The notes beneath the pieces were generated by a model, which had not been told where the DNA came from, did not search any database, and was given only the letters and a program-made list of their open reading frames with translations. DNA of 64,000 nucleotides, from NCBI RefSeq assembly GCF_004116405.1, contig NZ_SDIC01000006.1, positions 124,001-188,000 on the forward strand, written 5' to 3'. The position numbers and the translations under genes were made by a program. Position 1 is the first letter of the stretch. The number at the start of each line of letters is the position of its first letter. The stretch is from Halegenticoccus tardaugens (GTDB taxonomy: Archaea; Halobacteriota; Halobacteria; Halobacteriales; Haloferacaceae). Below are positions 7,722 through 15,880 of the stretch, one piece after another.

Positions 7722-9173
7722 ATGAGCCAGGGCTCCGCAGGGGACGAGGTGGTCACGGTCGAAAGCGAGGGGATAACGGTGAGAAAACGGTTCGTCGCGG
7801 ACGAATTCCCGGTTCCGGCGATCAGGTTCGAGATCGACTCCGACCGGTCGGACGACGTCATCATACGGGTGACAGATACGATTCCGGAATCGTTCTCGAT
7901 GGAGCGGGTGGGCTTTCACCCCGACTACGAGAACGACAACTGGACCGCCTACAAGGATCACCGCGTCGAGTACCGCCGCGCTCTCCAACCGGGGGAGTCG
8001 GTCACGACCGTCTACGGCGTCCGCCTCGACGATCCGGCCGAGGGCGCGTCGTTCCTCGGCGAACCGGTCCTCGAACGCGTCGTCGGCGACGCGGACGACG
8101 AGCGCGGCGGCGAATCGCTCGACGACGTCGTTGGCGAGGACCGAACCCAGGTCGTCCGCGAGGCGCTCGCGGGCGACCGGGAGTCCCTCCCGGGGATGGG
8201 TTCGGGCGAAGCGGACGGTCCCGCGGAACTCGACTTCGACGACCCGACCGGCGCGGGCGGCGCGGATCCCGGCGAGACCGCGGACGCGTCGAGCGAGGTC
8301 GACGCTGACGATCCGACCGCGTCGAACGACGACGACGCGAAGGAATCGGTCGACGGACCCGAAATCGAACCGCTCGCGCTCGAAGATCCGGAGGAGCCGA
8401 GCGAGGTGGACGAGAGGCACGACGCCGACGAGACCGTCGAGGGTGTCGAAACCGACGTCACCGCCGACGAATCGAGTCCCCGCGCGCTCGCCGCCGACAC
8501 GACGCCGGCCGTTACGACGCGCGATTCCGGTTCGGATCCGATGGACCCGACGGACCCGACGGCAGACCCGTCGACGGCTCCGACCTCCGCTCCGACGGTA
8601 CCCGAAGCGGCGTCAGCCGGCGTCGCCGAGGCGCTGGCGGCCGAAATCCGCGACGGTCGGGTCGACGACGACGACCTCGCGCTCTTGCGGCGCGAACTCG
8701 ACCTCGAAGAGCCGACGGCCGGGGAGATTCCCGCCAGCGTCGACGCGCGGATCGGCCACCTCCAGTCGAAGGTGGACGATCTCGAAGCCTACAGCGACGC
8801 GCTCGCCGCGTTCCTCGACGAGGAGGGGACGGGCGAGGCGATCATCGCCGACCTGCGAGAGCGCGTCGAGACGACGGACGAGGCGATCTCCGACCTCGCG
8901 TCCGAATTCGACGACGCGGCGTCGGAGCGGGCCGACCTCCGCGACGCCGTGGAGGGCTTCGACGGCCGACTGGACACGCTGGACGCCGCCACGGAGACGA
9001 ACGCCGAGGCGTTCGAGCGCCTCGACGAGGAGATGGGGGACGTGCGCGCGGACCTCGCCGATCTCGACGGCGACGTCGTCGCCCTGCGGGAGGAACTCGC
9101 CGCGTTCGACGACGAACTCGCAGAGTTCCGCGCCTTCCGCGCGCGCCTCGACGACGTCTTCGGCGGGGCCTGA
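7722..9173 (+). CDS. Acidic protein with N-terminal beta-domain and C-terminal coiled coil
   Basis: A 483-residue protein I do not recognise. Residues 1-120 look like a beta-sandwich (alternating strands such as VVTVESEGITVRKRF, conserved-looking WTAYKDHRVEYRRAL). Residues about 150-310 are a highly acidic, low-complexity Asp/Glu/Pro/Thr linker. Residues about 310-483 form heptad-rich coiled coils (LRERVETTDEAISDLASEFDDA, LADLDGDVVALREELAAFDDEL) likely to oligomerise. No signal peptide or membrane helix is seen. The ATG at 7722 is chosen over an upstream in-frame ATG at 7695 because a TATA-like GATTTATG lies about 30 nt before it. A structural or signalling scaffold is possible. Confidence 0.75.
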   Translation: MSQGSAGDEVVTVESEGITVRKRFVADEFPVPAIRFEIDSDRSDDVIIRVTDTIPESFSMERVGFHPDYENDNWTAYKDHRVEYRRALQPGESVTTVYGVRLDDPAEGASFLGEPVLERVVGDADDERGGESLDDVVGEDRTQVVREALAGDRESLPGMGSGEADGPAELDFDDPTGAGGADPGETADASSEVDADDPTASNDDDAKESVDGPEIEPLALEDPEEPSEVDERHDADETVEGVETDVTADESSPRALAADTTPAVTTRDSGSDPMDPTDPTADPSTAPTSAPTVPEAASAGVAEALAAEIRDGRVDDDDLALLRRELDLEEPTAGEIPASVDARIGHLQSKVDDLEAYSDALAAFLDEEGTGEAIIADLRERVETTDEAISDLASEFDDAASERADLRDAVEGFDGRLDTLDAATETNAEAFERLDEEMGDVRADLADLDGDVVALREELAAFDDELAEFRAFRARLDDVFGGA

Positions 9174-9290
9174 GGCGTCGATCCGTCGGAAATCCACCTC
9201 GGACGGTCCACGTTATCGAATAACGCGCTGACGCGCCCGGAAGTTGCGAAAAGCGCAATCGGTTTAGCCCCCGATACCCTCGGTCCGGTA

Positions 9291-10187
9291 ATGAGCCGGA
9301 CGGTCAGCGTCGCCGTGCCCCGAAAGGGGCGACCACTCGAAGCGGTTCTCGAACGCCTCGCTACCGGGGCGGGCGTCCACGACCTCGCGGACGAGATCGC
9401 CTCGACGCTCCGCTACGAGAAGGCCGTCACGAAGGGCCGAACGCAGCCCGACCGCGACGTGTACGAGCGCCTCGCCGAGTACAGCGACATCTCGGATCCC
9501 GCCGCGCCCGAGTACACGCTCCTGCGCGACGACCGGGACGGCAACCCTCGACGGATCGTGTTCGACAGCGCCACGGTCTCCGTCGACGGCGTCGACGTCA
9601 GGTTGGTCGGCCGCGAGGAACCGTTCCGCGCCCTCCGGACCCACGAGTTCGCGCTCGGGTTCGACAGCGCCGACCTCGTCCTGGAGGAGGTCGTCGCGCT
9701 TCGCCCCGACGGCATCGAGGATCTCGGCGACGTCAACGCCCGCATCGATCCCCGGGACACCGACGTCCGGGTCGTCACCGGCCTCGGTGATACCGTTTAC
9801 CACACCCTGATGGCGACGCCCGAGGTGTTGCCGCCCGGGGCGGATCTGACCCGAGGGTTCGTCGCGGACTACGAGGGCGGTCTCTGCATCTCGCCCCGCT
9901 ACGAACGACTGGTCGAGGCGGTCATCGGAACCGACGCGCTGGACGGCATCGAGTTCGCCTATCCTGCCGCGGGCGTGGAGGAGGAGGCAGCGATCGCCGA
10001 CACCGGCCTCGGCGTCTACCTCACCGTGACGGGTTCGACCGCCCGGGAGCACGGGATGGTTCTCGGCGAACACCTGTTCCCGAGCGAGACGGTGCTGATG
10101 GAGAACGTCGCGGAAACGAACGCGACGACGGAGCGGCTCACGTCCCTACTCGTCGCGCAGCCGCTCGAAACGGCGATCCGGGTCTGA
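9291..10187 (+). CDS. Uncharacterised protein with weak HisG-like N-terminus
   Basis: A 298-residue cytosolic protein. The opening SVAVPRKGRPLEAVLERL recalls the start of HisG (ATP phosphoribosyltransferase, VAVPNKGRL). A two-lobed alpha/beta arrangement like periplasmic-binding-type folds is suggested by FALGFDSADLVLEEV and GLCISPRYERLVEAV. However, the region around residues 40-80 (TLRYEKAVTKGRTQPD) does not match HisG, and the phosphoribosyl loop is not evident. It may be a haloarchaeal paralogue with another ligand. No histidine genes are nearby. I give no enzymatic function. Confidence 0.6.
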   Translation: MSRTVSVAVPRKGRPLEAVLERLATGAGVHDLADEIASTLRYEKAVTKGRTQPDRDVYERLAEYSDISDPAAPEYTLLRDDRDGNPRRIVFDSATVSVDGVDVRLVGREEPFRALRTHEFALGFDSADLVLEEVVALRPDGIEDLGDVNARIDPRDTDVRVVTGLGDTVYHTLMATPEVLPPGADLTRGFVADYEGGLCISPRYERLVEAVIGTDALDGIEFAYPAAGVEEEAAIADTGLGVYLTVTGSTAREHGMVLGEHLFPSETVLMENVAETNATTERLTSLLVAQPLETAIRV

Positions 10188-10296
10188 CGGGTCGCGCCCG
10201 GATCCGTTTCCCCCGTTCGAAATAACGACAATAAACTGGTAGTACGTGGGTTCACGTTCGAGAACGGCTATCTCCGCTCGAAGGCTCTACGCGGAC

Positions 10297-10890
10297 ATGC
10301 CGACGAGATCATCCGAAGCGATCGTCCCGTCCTTCTCGCCGAGGCTCTCCGCCGGAGGATCGCCCGCGGACGCCGCGTGGCTGTTCGATGCACCGGGGAT
10401 CGTCGGTATCGAGAGCGCCGCGCGCGACCTCCTCGCGTCCACCGACGGACCGGCACAGTATCTGCTGATCTTCCTGCTCGCGGCGACGCCGCTACTGGAG
10501 ATTCTGGTGGTCATTCCGATCGGCGTCGCGCTCGGGTTGAATCCGCTGGCCGTCGCCGTCGTCGCTTTTTTCGGAAACGTCGTCCCGATTTACGGGCTGA
10601 TCCTGGCGCACGAACGCGTGGATCGGTACCTCCGCGCTCGACGAGGAGGCCGATCCCCCTCCAAACGCGGCGCGCGAGCGCGGCGGATCTGGGCCACGTA
10701 CGGGCTCCCCGGGCTGGCGCTCTCCTCGCCGATCATCACCGGCGTACACGTCGCCGCACTGCTCGCCCTGGGGCTCGGCTCCCCGCGTCGCTCGACGGCC
10801 ATCTGGATGACGGTCGGTATCGCGCTGTGGACGGTTTTCGTCACGTTCGTCGCCGTCACCGGCGCATCGATCCTCTCGGGAGCCCTCTGA
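10297..10890 (+). CDS. Small multidrug-export family membrane protein (COG2426)
   Basis: A protein of about 197 residues in the small multi-drug export/COG2426 family. It has four hydrophobic segments: QYLLIFLLAATPLLEILVVIPIGVALG, AVAVVAFFGNVVPIYGLIL, GLPGLALSSPIITGVHVAALLALGL and AIWMTVGIALWTVFVTFVAV. The paired helical hairpins with conserved TPLLE and GNVVP motifs are the family hallmark. The family name is historical and the transported substrate is not established. A TATA-like AATAAACT at 10230 suggests transcription starting near 10255, so the ATG at 10297 is preferred over an in-frame GTG at 10246. Some uncertainty remains. Confidence 0.75.
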   Translation: MPTRSSEAIVPSFSPRLSAGGSPADAAWLFDAPGIVGIESAARDLLASTDGPAQYLLIFLLAATPLLEILVVIPIGVALGLNPLAVAVVAFFGNVVPIYGLILAHERVDRYLRARRGGRSPSKRGARARRIWATYGLPGLALSSPIITGVHVAALLALGLGSPRRSTAIWMTVGIALWTVFVTFVAVTGASILSGAL

Positions 10891-10938
10891 CGCTCTCCGA
10901 CGGGCCCTTTTACGACGACCGAAAGATTTAGGTCGTTG

Positions 10939-10954
10939 TTTAGGTATGCCTAAA
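10939..10954. promoter_or_regulatory. Iron-box-like palindrome TTTAGGTATGCCTAAA
   Basis: Perfect TTTAGG-N4-CCTAAA palindrome ending 4 nt before the ATG at 10959, with a TATA-like AGATTTA about 30 nt before that ATG. An extra TTTAGG half-site lies at 10927. The same motif occurs three times between the siderophore-type genes at 23.1 kb, once with identical spacing to an ATG. A DtxR-type (SirR/Idr) iron-dependent regulator is the likely binder; that is inference from motif shape and gene context. Confidence 0.7.
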
Positions 10955-10958
10955 TCAT

Positions 10959-11984
10959 ATGTCCGACGGCTCATCGACCGGCGGCGGGCGACTCACGTCG
11001 AGCGACGGGAGCACCTCCTACGACGTGCTCGTCGTCGGCGGCGGTCCGGCCGGTTGTTCGGTCGGCGTGTTCACGGCGCGGTACGGCCTCGAAACGTGCA
11101 TCCTCGACCGCGGAAACTCTTCGATCAAGCGGTGTGCGTACCTCGAAAACTACCTCGGGTTCCCCGCGGGCGTCGACGTCGACACCTTCTGCGCGCTCGC
11201 GCACGACCACGCCCGGGAGGCGGGCTGTGAGATCGTCCGCGATCTGGTCGAGGCGGTCCACCGAGACGACGCCGCGTCGCGCTCGAACGGCCGAGGACCG
11301 GGCGCCGCGTCCGGCGCGTTCCGGATCGAAACGCAGGACGGACGCGAGTTGACCGCGAACCGCGTCGTCGCCGCCGCGAAGTACGACGCGGAGTACCTCC
11401 GACCGCTCGACGCCGAGGGCGCGATGTTCGAGACGTACGAGTACGACGGCGAGGAGCACGAGCGGTTCGACCGCGCGTTCCCCGACGCTGACGGACGAAC
11501 GCCGATCGAGGGGCTGTACGTCGCGGGACCGCTCTCCGGCGTCGGCGATCAGGTGATCATCAGCGCCGGCCACGGCGCGCAGGTCGGACGCAGCATCATC
11601 GCCGACGCGCGGCGCGAGGCGGACTACTGGGACGACGTGGCGGAACGCTACGACTGGATCCGCCGGAACGCGGAACTGGACGACGAGTGGCGCGATCGGG
11701 ATCGCTGGCGGGAGTGGTTCGACGGCAACAAGGTCCCGGATTCCCCCGCCATCGACGACGACCGGGTCGAATGCGTCCGCGAGGAGTACATCGATTCGAC
11801 CCTCGCGACGTACGTCGAAGCCGACGAGATCGACCGTCGGACGGCGCGCGGCCAGCGGCGGATCGCCCGACACCTCGACGACGCCGCGCTCCTCGACGCC
11901 GTCGACGACGACCGAATCGTCGAGTACGCTCGCCGGCTGGAAGCGGGCGGTTCGCGGGCGGAGACGGTCAGGAGCGCCGAGTAG
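10959..11984 (+). CDS. FAD-dependent oxidoreductase, thioredoxin-reductase-like, iron-box controlled
   Basis: A 341-residue flavoprotein. After a short Ser/Gly-rich leader, residues about 22-50 give the dinucleotide motif VLVVGGGPAGCSVGVFTARYG. A later GLYVAGPLSGVGDQVIISAGHGAQVG is the second FAD-contact motif, as in thioredoxin-reductase-like proteins. The redox CxxC of true thioredoxin reductases is absent and the NADPH-binding domain is abbreviated, replaced by an acidic linker. The C-terminal third (residues 220-341) is charged and helical. The operator directly before the start suggests induction in iron starvation, so a role in ferric-siderophore reduction or siderophore chemistry is plausible but unproven. 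Confidence 0.8.
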   Translation: MSDGSSTGGGRLTSSDGSTSYDVLVVGGGPAGCSVGVFTARYGLETCILDRGNSSIKRCAYLENYLGFPAGVDVDTFCALAHDHAREAGCEIVRDLVEAVHRDDAASRSNGRGPGAASGAFRIETQDGRELTANRVVAAAKYDAEYLRPLDAEGAMFETYEYDGEEHERFDRAFPDADGRTPIEGLYVAGPLSGVGDQVIISAGHGAQVGRSIIADARREADYWDDVAERYDWIRRNAELDDEWRDRDRWREWFDGNKVPDSPAIDDDRVECVREEYIDSTLATYVEADEIDRRTARGQRRIARHLDDAALLDAVDDDRIVEYARRLEAGGSRAETVRSAE

Positions 11985-12010
11985 CCACCCGCCCGCTGTT
12001 CCCGCTACGG

Positions 12011-12133
12011 TCAGTCCTCCCGGTCTCGCCGCCGGCGCTCGCGCCGCCGCTGTCGTCGCTTCTTTCGAATCATTCGCCTCGTCCGGCGCGCGAGACGGCG
12101 CGCCAGCCGACGAAACTGTCGGCGGTTGCTCAC
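12011..12133 (-). CDS. Possible 40-residue arginine-rich protein
   Basis: An open frame from a GTG at 12133 encodes a 40-residue polypeptide with about 20 Arg/Lys (RRQFRRLARRLARR and similar). Such a basic product is unusual in an acidic haloarchaeal proteome, but a chance translation of repetitive GC-rich DNA can give the same picture. No promoter or homologue is recognisable. It fills the gap between the flavoprotein and the recombinase gene. Confidence 0.2.
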   Translation of the reverse strand: MSNRRQFRRLARRLARRTRRMIRKKRRQRRRERRRRDRED

Positions 12134-12246
12134 TGTGTTACCCCCCGTCGCGTACTTCCCGAAGGACGCGAATAACCGTGGCGGCCGCGAGGGTTCGATT
12201 TGATATATCGACATACGATTCATTCGACCCGGTTCGACCACGGATC

Positions 12247-13284
12247 TTAGTCGAACAGCCGATAGACGTTCGCCTCGTACGACGTTCTGACCCGATCGCC
12301 CCAGTTGTGCGTGTAGGTGTCGATGATGTCGTCGGCGACGTCGCCCCGGAGGTACTTGACGATCCCGCGGTCGCCCGTCCGATCCCGCAGGTGGGTGGTG
12401 AAAAAGTGCCGGAAGTAGTGCGGGGTCACGTTCTCCTCGGCTCCGCCCCCCGGCCTGTGCCAGTTTCGCCGCGCGGCGTGCGCTTCGACGGCGTGGTGCA
12501 CCATGTGCGGGGTGAGCCGCTCCCCCCAGCGCTCGCTCGTGCTGAGAAACAGCGGCTCGGCGGGCGAGACGGGGTCGGGGCGGATCGCGAGCCAGCGGAT
12601 CAGCTCCCGCCGGAGTTCGTCGTCGACAGGGACGACGGTCGAGCGCTTCCGCTTGTTCGAGGCGGTTCTGCGCTCGCCGTCCGTGACGTCGCCCGCGCTG
12701 TGGTCCGCGGAGACGTACAGCGAGTCCCCCCGCCCGTCCAACTGCGGGCGGACGCGTACGCCCTCCATCCCTCGAACCACGTCGACGGAGAGGTCCCTAA
12801 GGTCGAGGTTGCAGAGTTCTCCGGCCCGGATGCCGGTCTTCAACAGCGTGACGACGACCGCCCTGTGAAGCGGGTGGGCGATCTCGTCGACGAACTCGCG
12901 CATCTCCTCGACCGAAATCTCCCTGCGGGTGGGGTTGGCGTCGATCGACTCGTCCAGTTCCTCCATGACGAGGACCATCGGATTCGTGTCGAACTCACCG
13001 ACCTGCGTCATGTACGAGTAAAACCGGTGGAGGTAGGACGCGTACGTGGCGACCGTGCTCCGGGCGACGCCGCCGCGCAGCGTGTGGATCCACGCCATGC
13101 ACTCGCGGTGCGTCGCGGTTTCGAGCGATGCGTCCGGCCGTCGCTCGGCGAGGAACGCCTCGAACTCCCGAAGGACGCGCTCGTACGCCTCGCGCGTCCG
13201 CCGCGTCTTTCCGTGGTACGTCATGTCCTCGACGAAGTACGCGATCGCGTCTCCCGACGCGTGAGTGGACGACTCAGTCGCCAC
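12247..13284 (-). CDS. Tyrosine recombinase (XerC/D-like integrase)
   Basis: A 345-residue site-specific recombinase. Residues about 12-105 form the SAM-like core-binding domain and about 125-335 the catalytic domain. The active site is Arg153 (TGIRAGELCNL), a Lys around 211-213, His289 and Arg292 in TPHYFRHFF, and the nucleophile Tyr324 in DIIDTYTH. The usual LGH motif before the tyrosine is replaced by YLRGDVADD. Its start overlaps the end of the upstream gene by 11 nt, so the two are cotranscribed and probably work together. It may act in chromosome or plasmid dimer resolution, or be the integrase of a degraded element. No att duplication was identified. Confidence 0.9.
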   Translation of the reverse strand: MATESSTHASGDAIAYFVEDMTYHGKTRRTREAYERVLREFEAFLAERRPDASLETATHRECMAWIHTLRGGVARSTVATYASYLHRFYSYMTQVGEFDTNPMVLVMEELDESIDANPTRREISVEEMREFVDEIAHPLHRAVVVTLLKTGIRAGELCNLDLRDLSVDVVRGMEGVRVRPQLDGRGDSLYVSADHSAGDVTDGERRTASNKRKRSTVVPVDDELRRELIRWLAIRPDPVSPAEPLFLSTSERWGERLTPHMVHHAVEAHAARRNWHRPGGGAEENVTPHYFRHFFTTHLRDRTGDRGIVKYLRGDVADDIIDTYTHNWGDRVRTSYEANVYRLFD

Positions 13285-13705
13285 GAGCGCCTCCCGAGAG
13301 TGCGTATCCGTCCGCCCGGCCGCTGTACCGAATCCGACCCGTCGTCTGGAGCCGCTGCAGCGTCTCGTCGAGCCTGCCCTCGATGTCGTCGGTCAACCGG
13401 TCGATGAGTTCCTCCCAGGAGAGGTGCTCTCCGTCGGCGAGCAGACGGACGACGCGCCGCTCCAACTCGCCGTCCGCGTCCGCCGGGCTTTCCGAGTCGT
13501 CGTCCGCAGCATCGGTCGATCCCGCGCGCGCTCGGGCGGACGGTATTTCGAACTCCCGTCGTCCGGCCTGAACCATCGTTCGAACGAACTCGCTTTGGCT
13601 CATCTCCAGCCGCTCCGCGTGTCTTCGCCACTCGTCTTTTTGATACGCCGGTACGTACGTCTTCACCGCCGACCGCGACGTGTCCAGATCGGCGTCTTTC
13701 ATCAC
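13274..13705 (-). CDS. Small DNA-binding-type protein (DUF5805-like) coupled to the recombinase
   Basis: A 143-residue protein. Residues about 12-50 (KTYVPAYQKDEWRRHAERLEMSQSEFVRTMVQAGRR) look like a ribbon-helix-helix DNA-binding unit. An acidic linker follows (residues 60-78), then a winged-helix-like C-terminal part (LSWEELIDRLTDDIEGRLDETLQRLQTTGRIRYSGRADGYAL). The pairing with a tyrosine recombinase is one I associate with haloarchaeal chromosomes. It could act as an accessory factor or repressor of the pair; the palindrome at 13749-13772 is a candidate binding site. A second in-frame ATG occurs one codon later. Confidence 0.75.
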   Translation of the reverse strand: MMKDADLDTSRSAVKTYVPAYQKDEWRRHAERLEMSQSEFVRTMVQAGRREFEIPSARARAGSTDAADDDSESPADADGELERRVVRLLADGEHLSWEELIDRLTDDIEGRLDETLQRLQTTGRIRYSGRADGYALSGGARGD

Positions 13706-13748
13706 GCCGATACACTCTCGTCGACCGTCATCAAGTTATGCCTTGTAG

Positions 13749-13772
13749 CACAAATAAGGGCTCTTATTTGTG
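13749..13772. promoter_or_regulatory. Perfect 10-bp inverted repeat upstream of the recombinase operon
   Basis: Arms CACAAATAAG and CTTATTTGTG are separated by GGCT, 44 nt upstream of the operon start at 13705. A third copy of the half-site core TTATTTGTG occurs at 13807-13815. The AT-rich arms in a GC-rich genome, the operon position and the DNA-binding-type first gene suggest an operator for autoregulation. Confidence 0.6.
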
Positions 13773-13815
13773 GGTACAGACCTACCTTCTCCGCCGAGAT
13801 GGTCAATTATTTGTG

Positions 13816-14950
13816 TAGATGGGTATACTATGTCGGCAGATCGTGACTACACACACAACTAAAGAATACGGTCCCTCGTCGCCGGACATCGCCGCGTCGG
13901 ACGGTCCGACTCCGTGATCGTCTCGCCGCGCGCGCCCGGTCGAGCGGATGGCGTTCCACGCGTGTTCGAGATCCCAGTTTTGGGGCGGTTCTGGAGGGCC
14001 GTTTTCTGTGCGTCACCCCTGGGGGTTCGCACCCGAAAAAGTACCTTCGACGAACCAATGTACCGATCGAACGATCCGCTTGAATGACCTCTTTCGGGAT
14101 GGTACCTCGCGCGCGCTTCGATGGTTGACTCGCGAATTCACGAGCGCGGACTCAAAGTTGCTCCCCCTCTGACAAGGCGCCGTGCGCTGACTTTGGAATC
14201 ATCGACGTCCGAGCGGAGAATCGGACGGGACCGACCGAACGTCGAGGCGGCCGGTGTCGTGAAAGCGCACCCTCGGACGGAAACCGCGCGTCCGGTGGGA
14301 GCGTTCGAGGGCCGAGACGGCGGGTGATCCGGACGGTCAGCCGGTCGGTCGAACCTCGGCCACGCCGTCCTTCGTGCGCCGCGTCGATCGGCGACGAGGC
14401 GGATCGGTCTCGATCGTCCTTCTCGGCGGGATCGCCGGTTTCGCGTCGGCGGTCACGCGACCGTTTGAGCGTTTCGCGTCTTTCTCCCCGTTCGTTCGGG
14501 AGGACTCTCCAGCCGTCGAGAGGGAAGCCGCGGCCGACGGGCGTCCTCGTCGTTACGGCTTTGCGACTTCCCGCAGTTTCGACTCGGCGGTGTGATTCCG
14601 ACCGCTCGTCTGCGGCTCGACCGCGTCGAGCGTTCTGCGCCGTCAGTCGCCGGCTGACCCTGGCCGCGTGGCGCGGTCGCGTATTTGCGATCGTGCGTTG
14701 TTCGCTCGTCGCCCGGGAGCGCGCATCCACCCCCGACCACGCGACGGCCCACCGAAGATTTTCGGCGGTGTCGCTCCGTTGTCGTAAATTCATCGAATGT
14801 TTAACGTTTGTTGTTTAGCAGAGTTCTCAGTCCGTAGCGAGGAATATACACGTTATATCGCTATACGTAATGTGGTCCGGGTTGCGAATTCCGCCGAAAA
14901 CGTTCACGATTCGCCAGTTTCGGCGGCCGTTCCGTCCTTTCTCGCTCCAC
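13816..14950. other. Gene-free stretch of about 1.1 kb
   Basis: Open frames in this interval are Arg/Ser-rich, mutually exclusive and lack start signals or recognisable domains, so I call none. No tRNA-like cloverleaf, rRNA segment or transposase remnant was seen. The left end (to about 13860) and right end (from about 14780) are AT-rich promoter-type DNA. The middle is GC-rich and non-repetitive. A structured RNA or decayed genes cannot be excluded by eye. Confidence 0.5.
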
Positions 14951-14988
14951 AATCACTATACGGTCCCCGAGGGATTTCTCGCGCACTT

Positions 14989-15654
14989 ATGCCACAGAGA
15001 GTCGGTCCCCTCGCGCGGACTCTCGCGTTGCCTTATTACGAAGACGCCCTCCCCGCGCACGATAGCTTCCACGCCAATCGAGTCCGCGATCTATCGCTCC
15101 GGTTAGCGAACGAGTGTGAGCGGGCCGTCGATCGAGACGTCCTTTCCGCAGCGGCTTGGCTGCACGACATCGGCCGCCCACTGGAGCGGTCGGGAGAAAT
15201 CGACGATCACGGTAAATGGGCTACGGTAGAAGCAGAAGAACTACTCGAAGCCAAGGAAGTTCCAGCTGATCAACTCGAGGCAATCAAACACTGCATTCGG
15301 GCACACAGCATCCGGGCTAGCTCTCCAGACCCGGAGACGCTCGAGGCAGAATTACTCTTTGATGCGGACAAGTTAGACACGACTGGCGCGGTCGGTATCG
15401 CTCGCCTGGCCTGCATTGTCGGGGAGCGGTCGGGCCGGGCGGGCGAAAAATACGCGGTGATCGACGATCTGTCGGCTCCCCGGAGGGTGACATCAGATCA
15501 CCCCGATGTTTCGTTACTTCAGGAGTGGGCGAGAGAGCGTCTGGATGAGCTGCATACCGGTCCTGCGCGCCGACTGGGGAAGTCCAGGTGGGAGTTCATG
15601 GAAGACTTCTTCGCCCGATTTAACGACGAAATAGGACTCGAAGGAGAGCGCTGA
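14989..15654 (+). CDS. HD-domain metal-dependent phosphohydrolase
   Basis: A 221-residue protein of the HD superfamily. The motifs are HDSFHANRVRDLSLRLA (first His), AAAWLHDIGRPLE (HD pair), HCIRAHSIRA and LFDADKLDTTGAVG (final Asp), giving the H..HD..D metal site. Such enzymes hydrolyse nucleotides or other phosphoesters; the substrate is unknown. Codon use is visibly less GC-rich than in its neighbours (for example ctagctctccagacccg), suggesting later acquisition. The ATG at 14989 is selected because a TATA-like CACTATAC lies about 30 nt before it. An inverted repeat follows the gene. Confidence 0.85.
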   Translation: MPQRVGPLARTLALPYYEDALPAHDSFHANRVRDLSLRLANECERAVDRDVLSAAAWLHDIGRPLERSGEIDDHGKWATVEAEELLEAKEVPADQLEAIKHCIRAHSIRASSPDPETLEAELLFDADKLDTTGAVGIARLACIVGERSGRAGEKYAVIDDLSAPRRVTSDHPDVSLLQEWARERLDELHTGPARRLGKSRWEFMEDFFARFNDEIGLEGER

Positions 15655-15673
15655 ATCGGTTCGACTCGAGTCT

Positions 15674-15716
15674 GTGAATGTAACTCGCGGACGTCTCGTG
15701 GGGTATATACATTCAC
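15674..15716. repeat. Inverted repeat after the HD-domain gene
   Basis: GTGAATGTA (15674-15682) and TACATTCAC (15708-15716) are perfect 9-nt complements separated by 25 nt. They lie 20 nt after the stop codon of the HD gene. They could form a transcript-end hairpin or mark an element end. The rest of the 226-nt gap to 15880 shows no gene. Confidence 0.4.
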
Positions 15717-15880
15717 CGACAAAATTTCGGTTCCTCGAGGATTCGAAAGAGCGGCCAGAAATCTCTCTCCGTCGTCCGGTTCGTCTCCGTATCGGGCGGT
15801 CATCGGCCACGAGTAGTACGCTCGACGATACGGCTCCGGCGTTCCGAAGCCGACGCCCGAGCGTGGGAGTTCGAACCGCC

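Noticed and set aside
9291-10187. Naming the gene hisG
   Set aside because: Only the first 20 residues resemble ATP phosphoribosyltransferase. The remaining motifs do not match and there is no histidine-gene context.
14152-14793. A leftward 213-codon frame in the gene-free stretch
   Set aside because: The product is Arg/Ser-rich with no hydrophobic core, family motif or start signal, unlike the acidic proteins around it.
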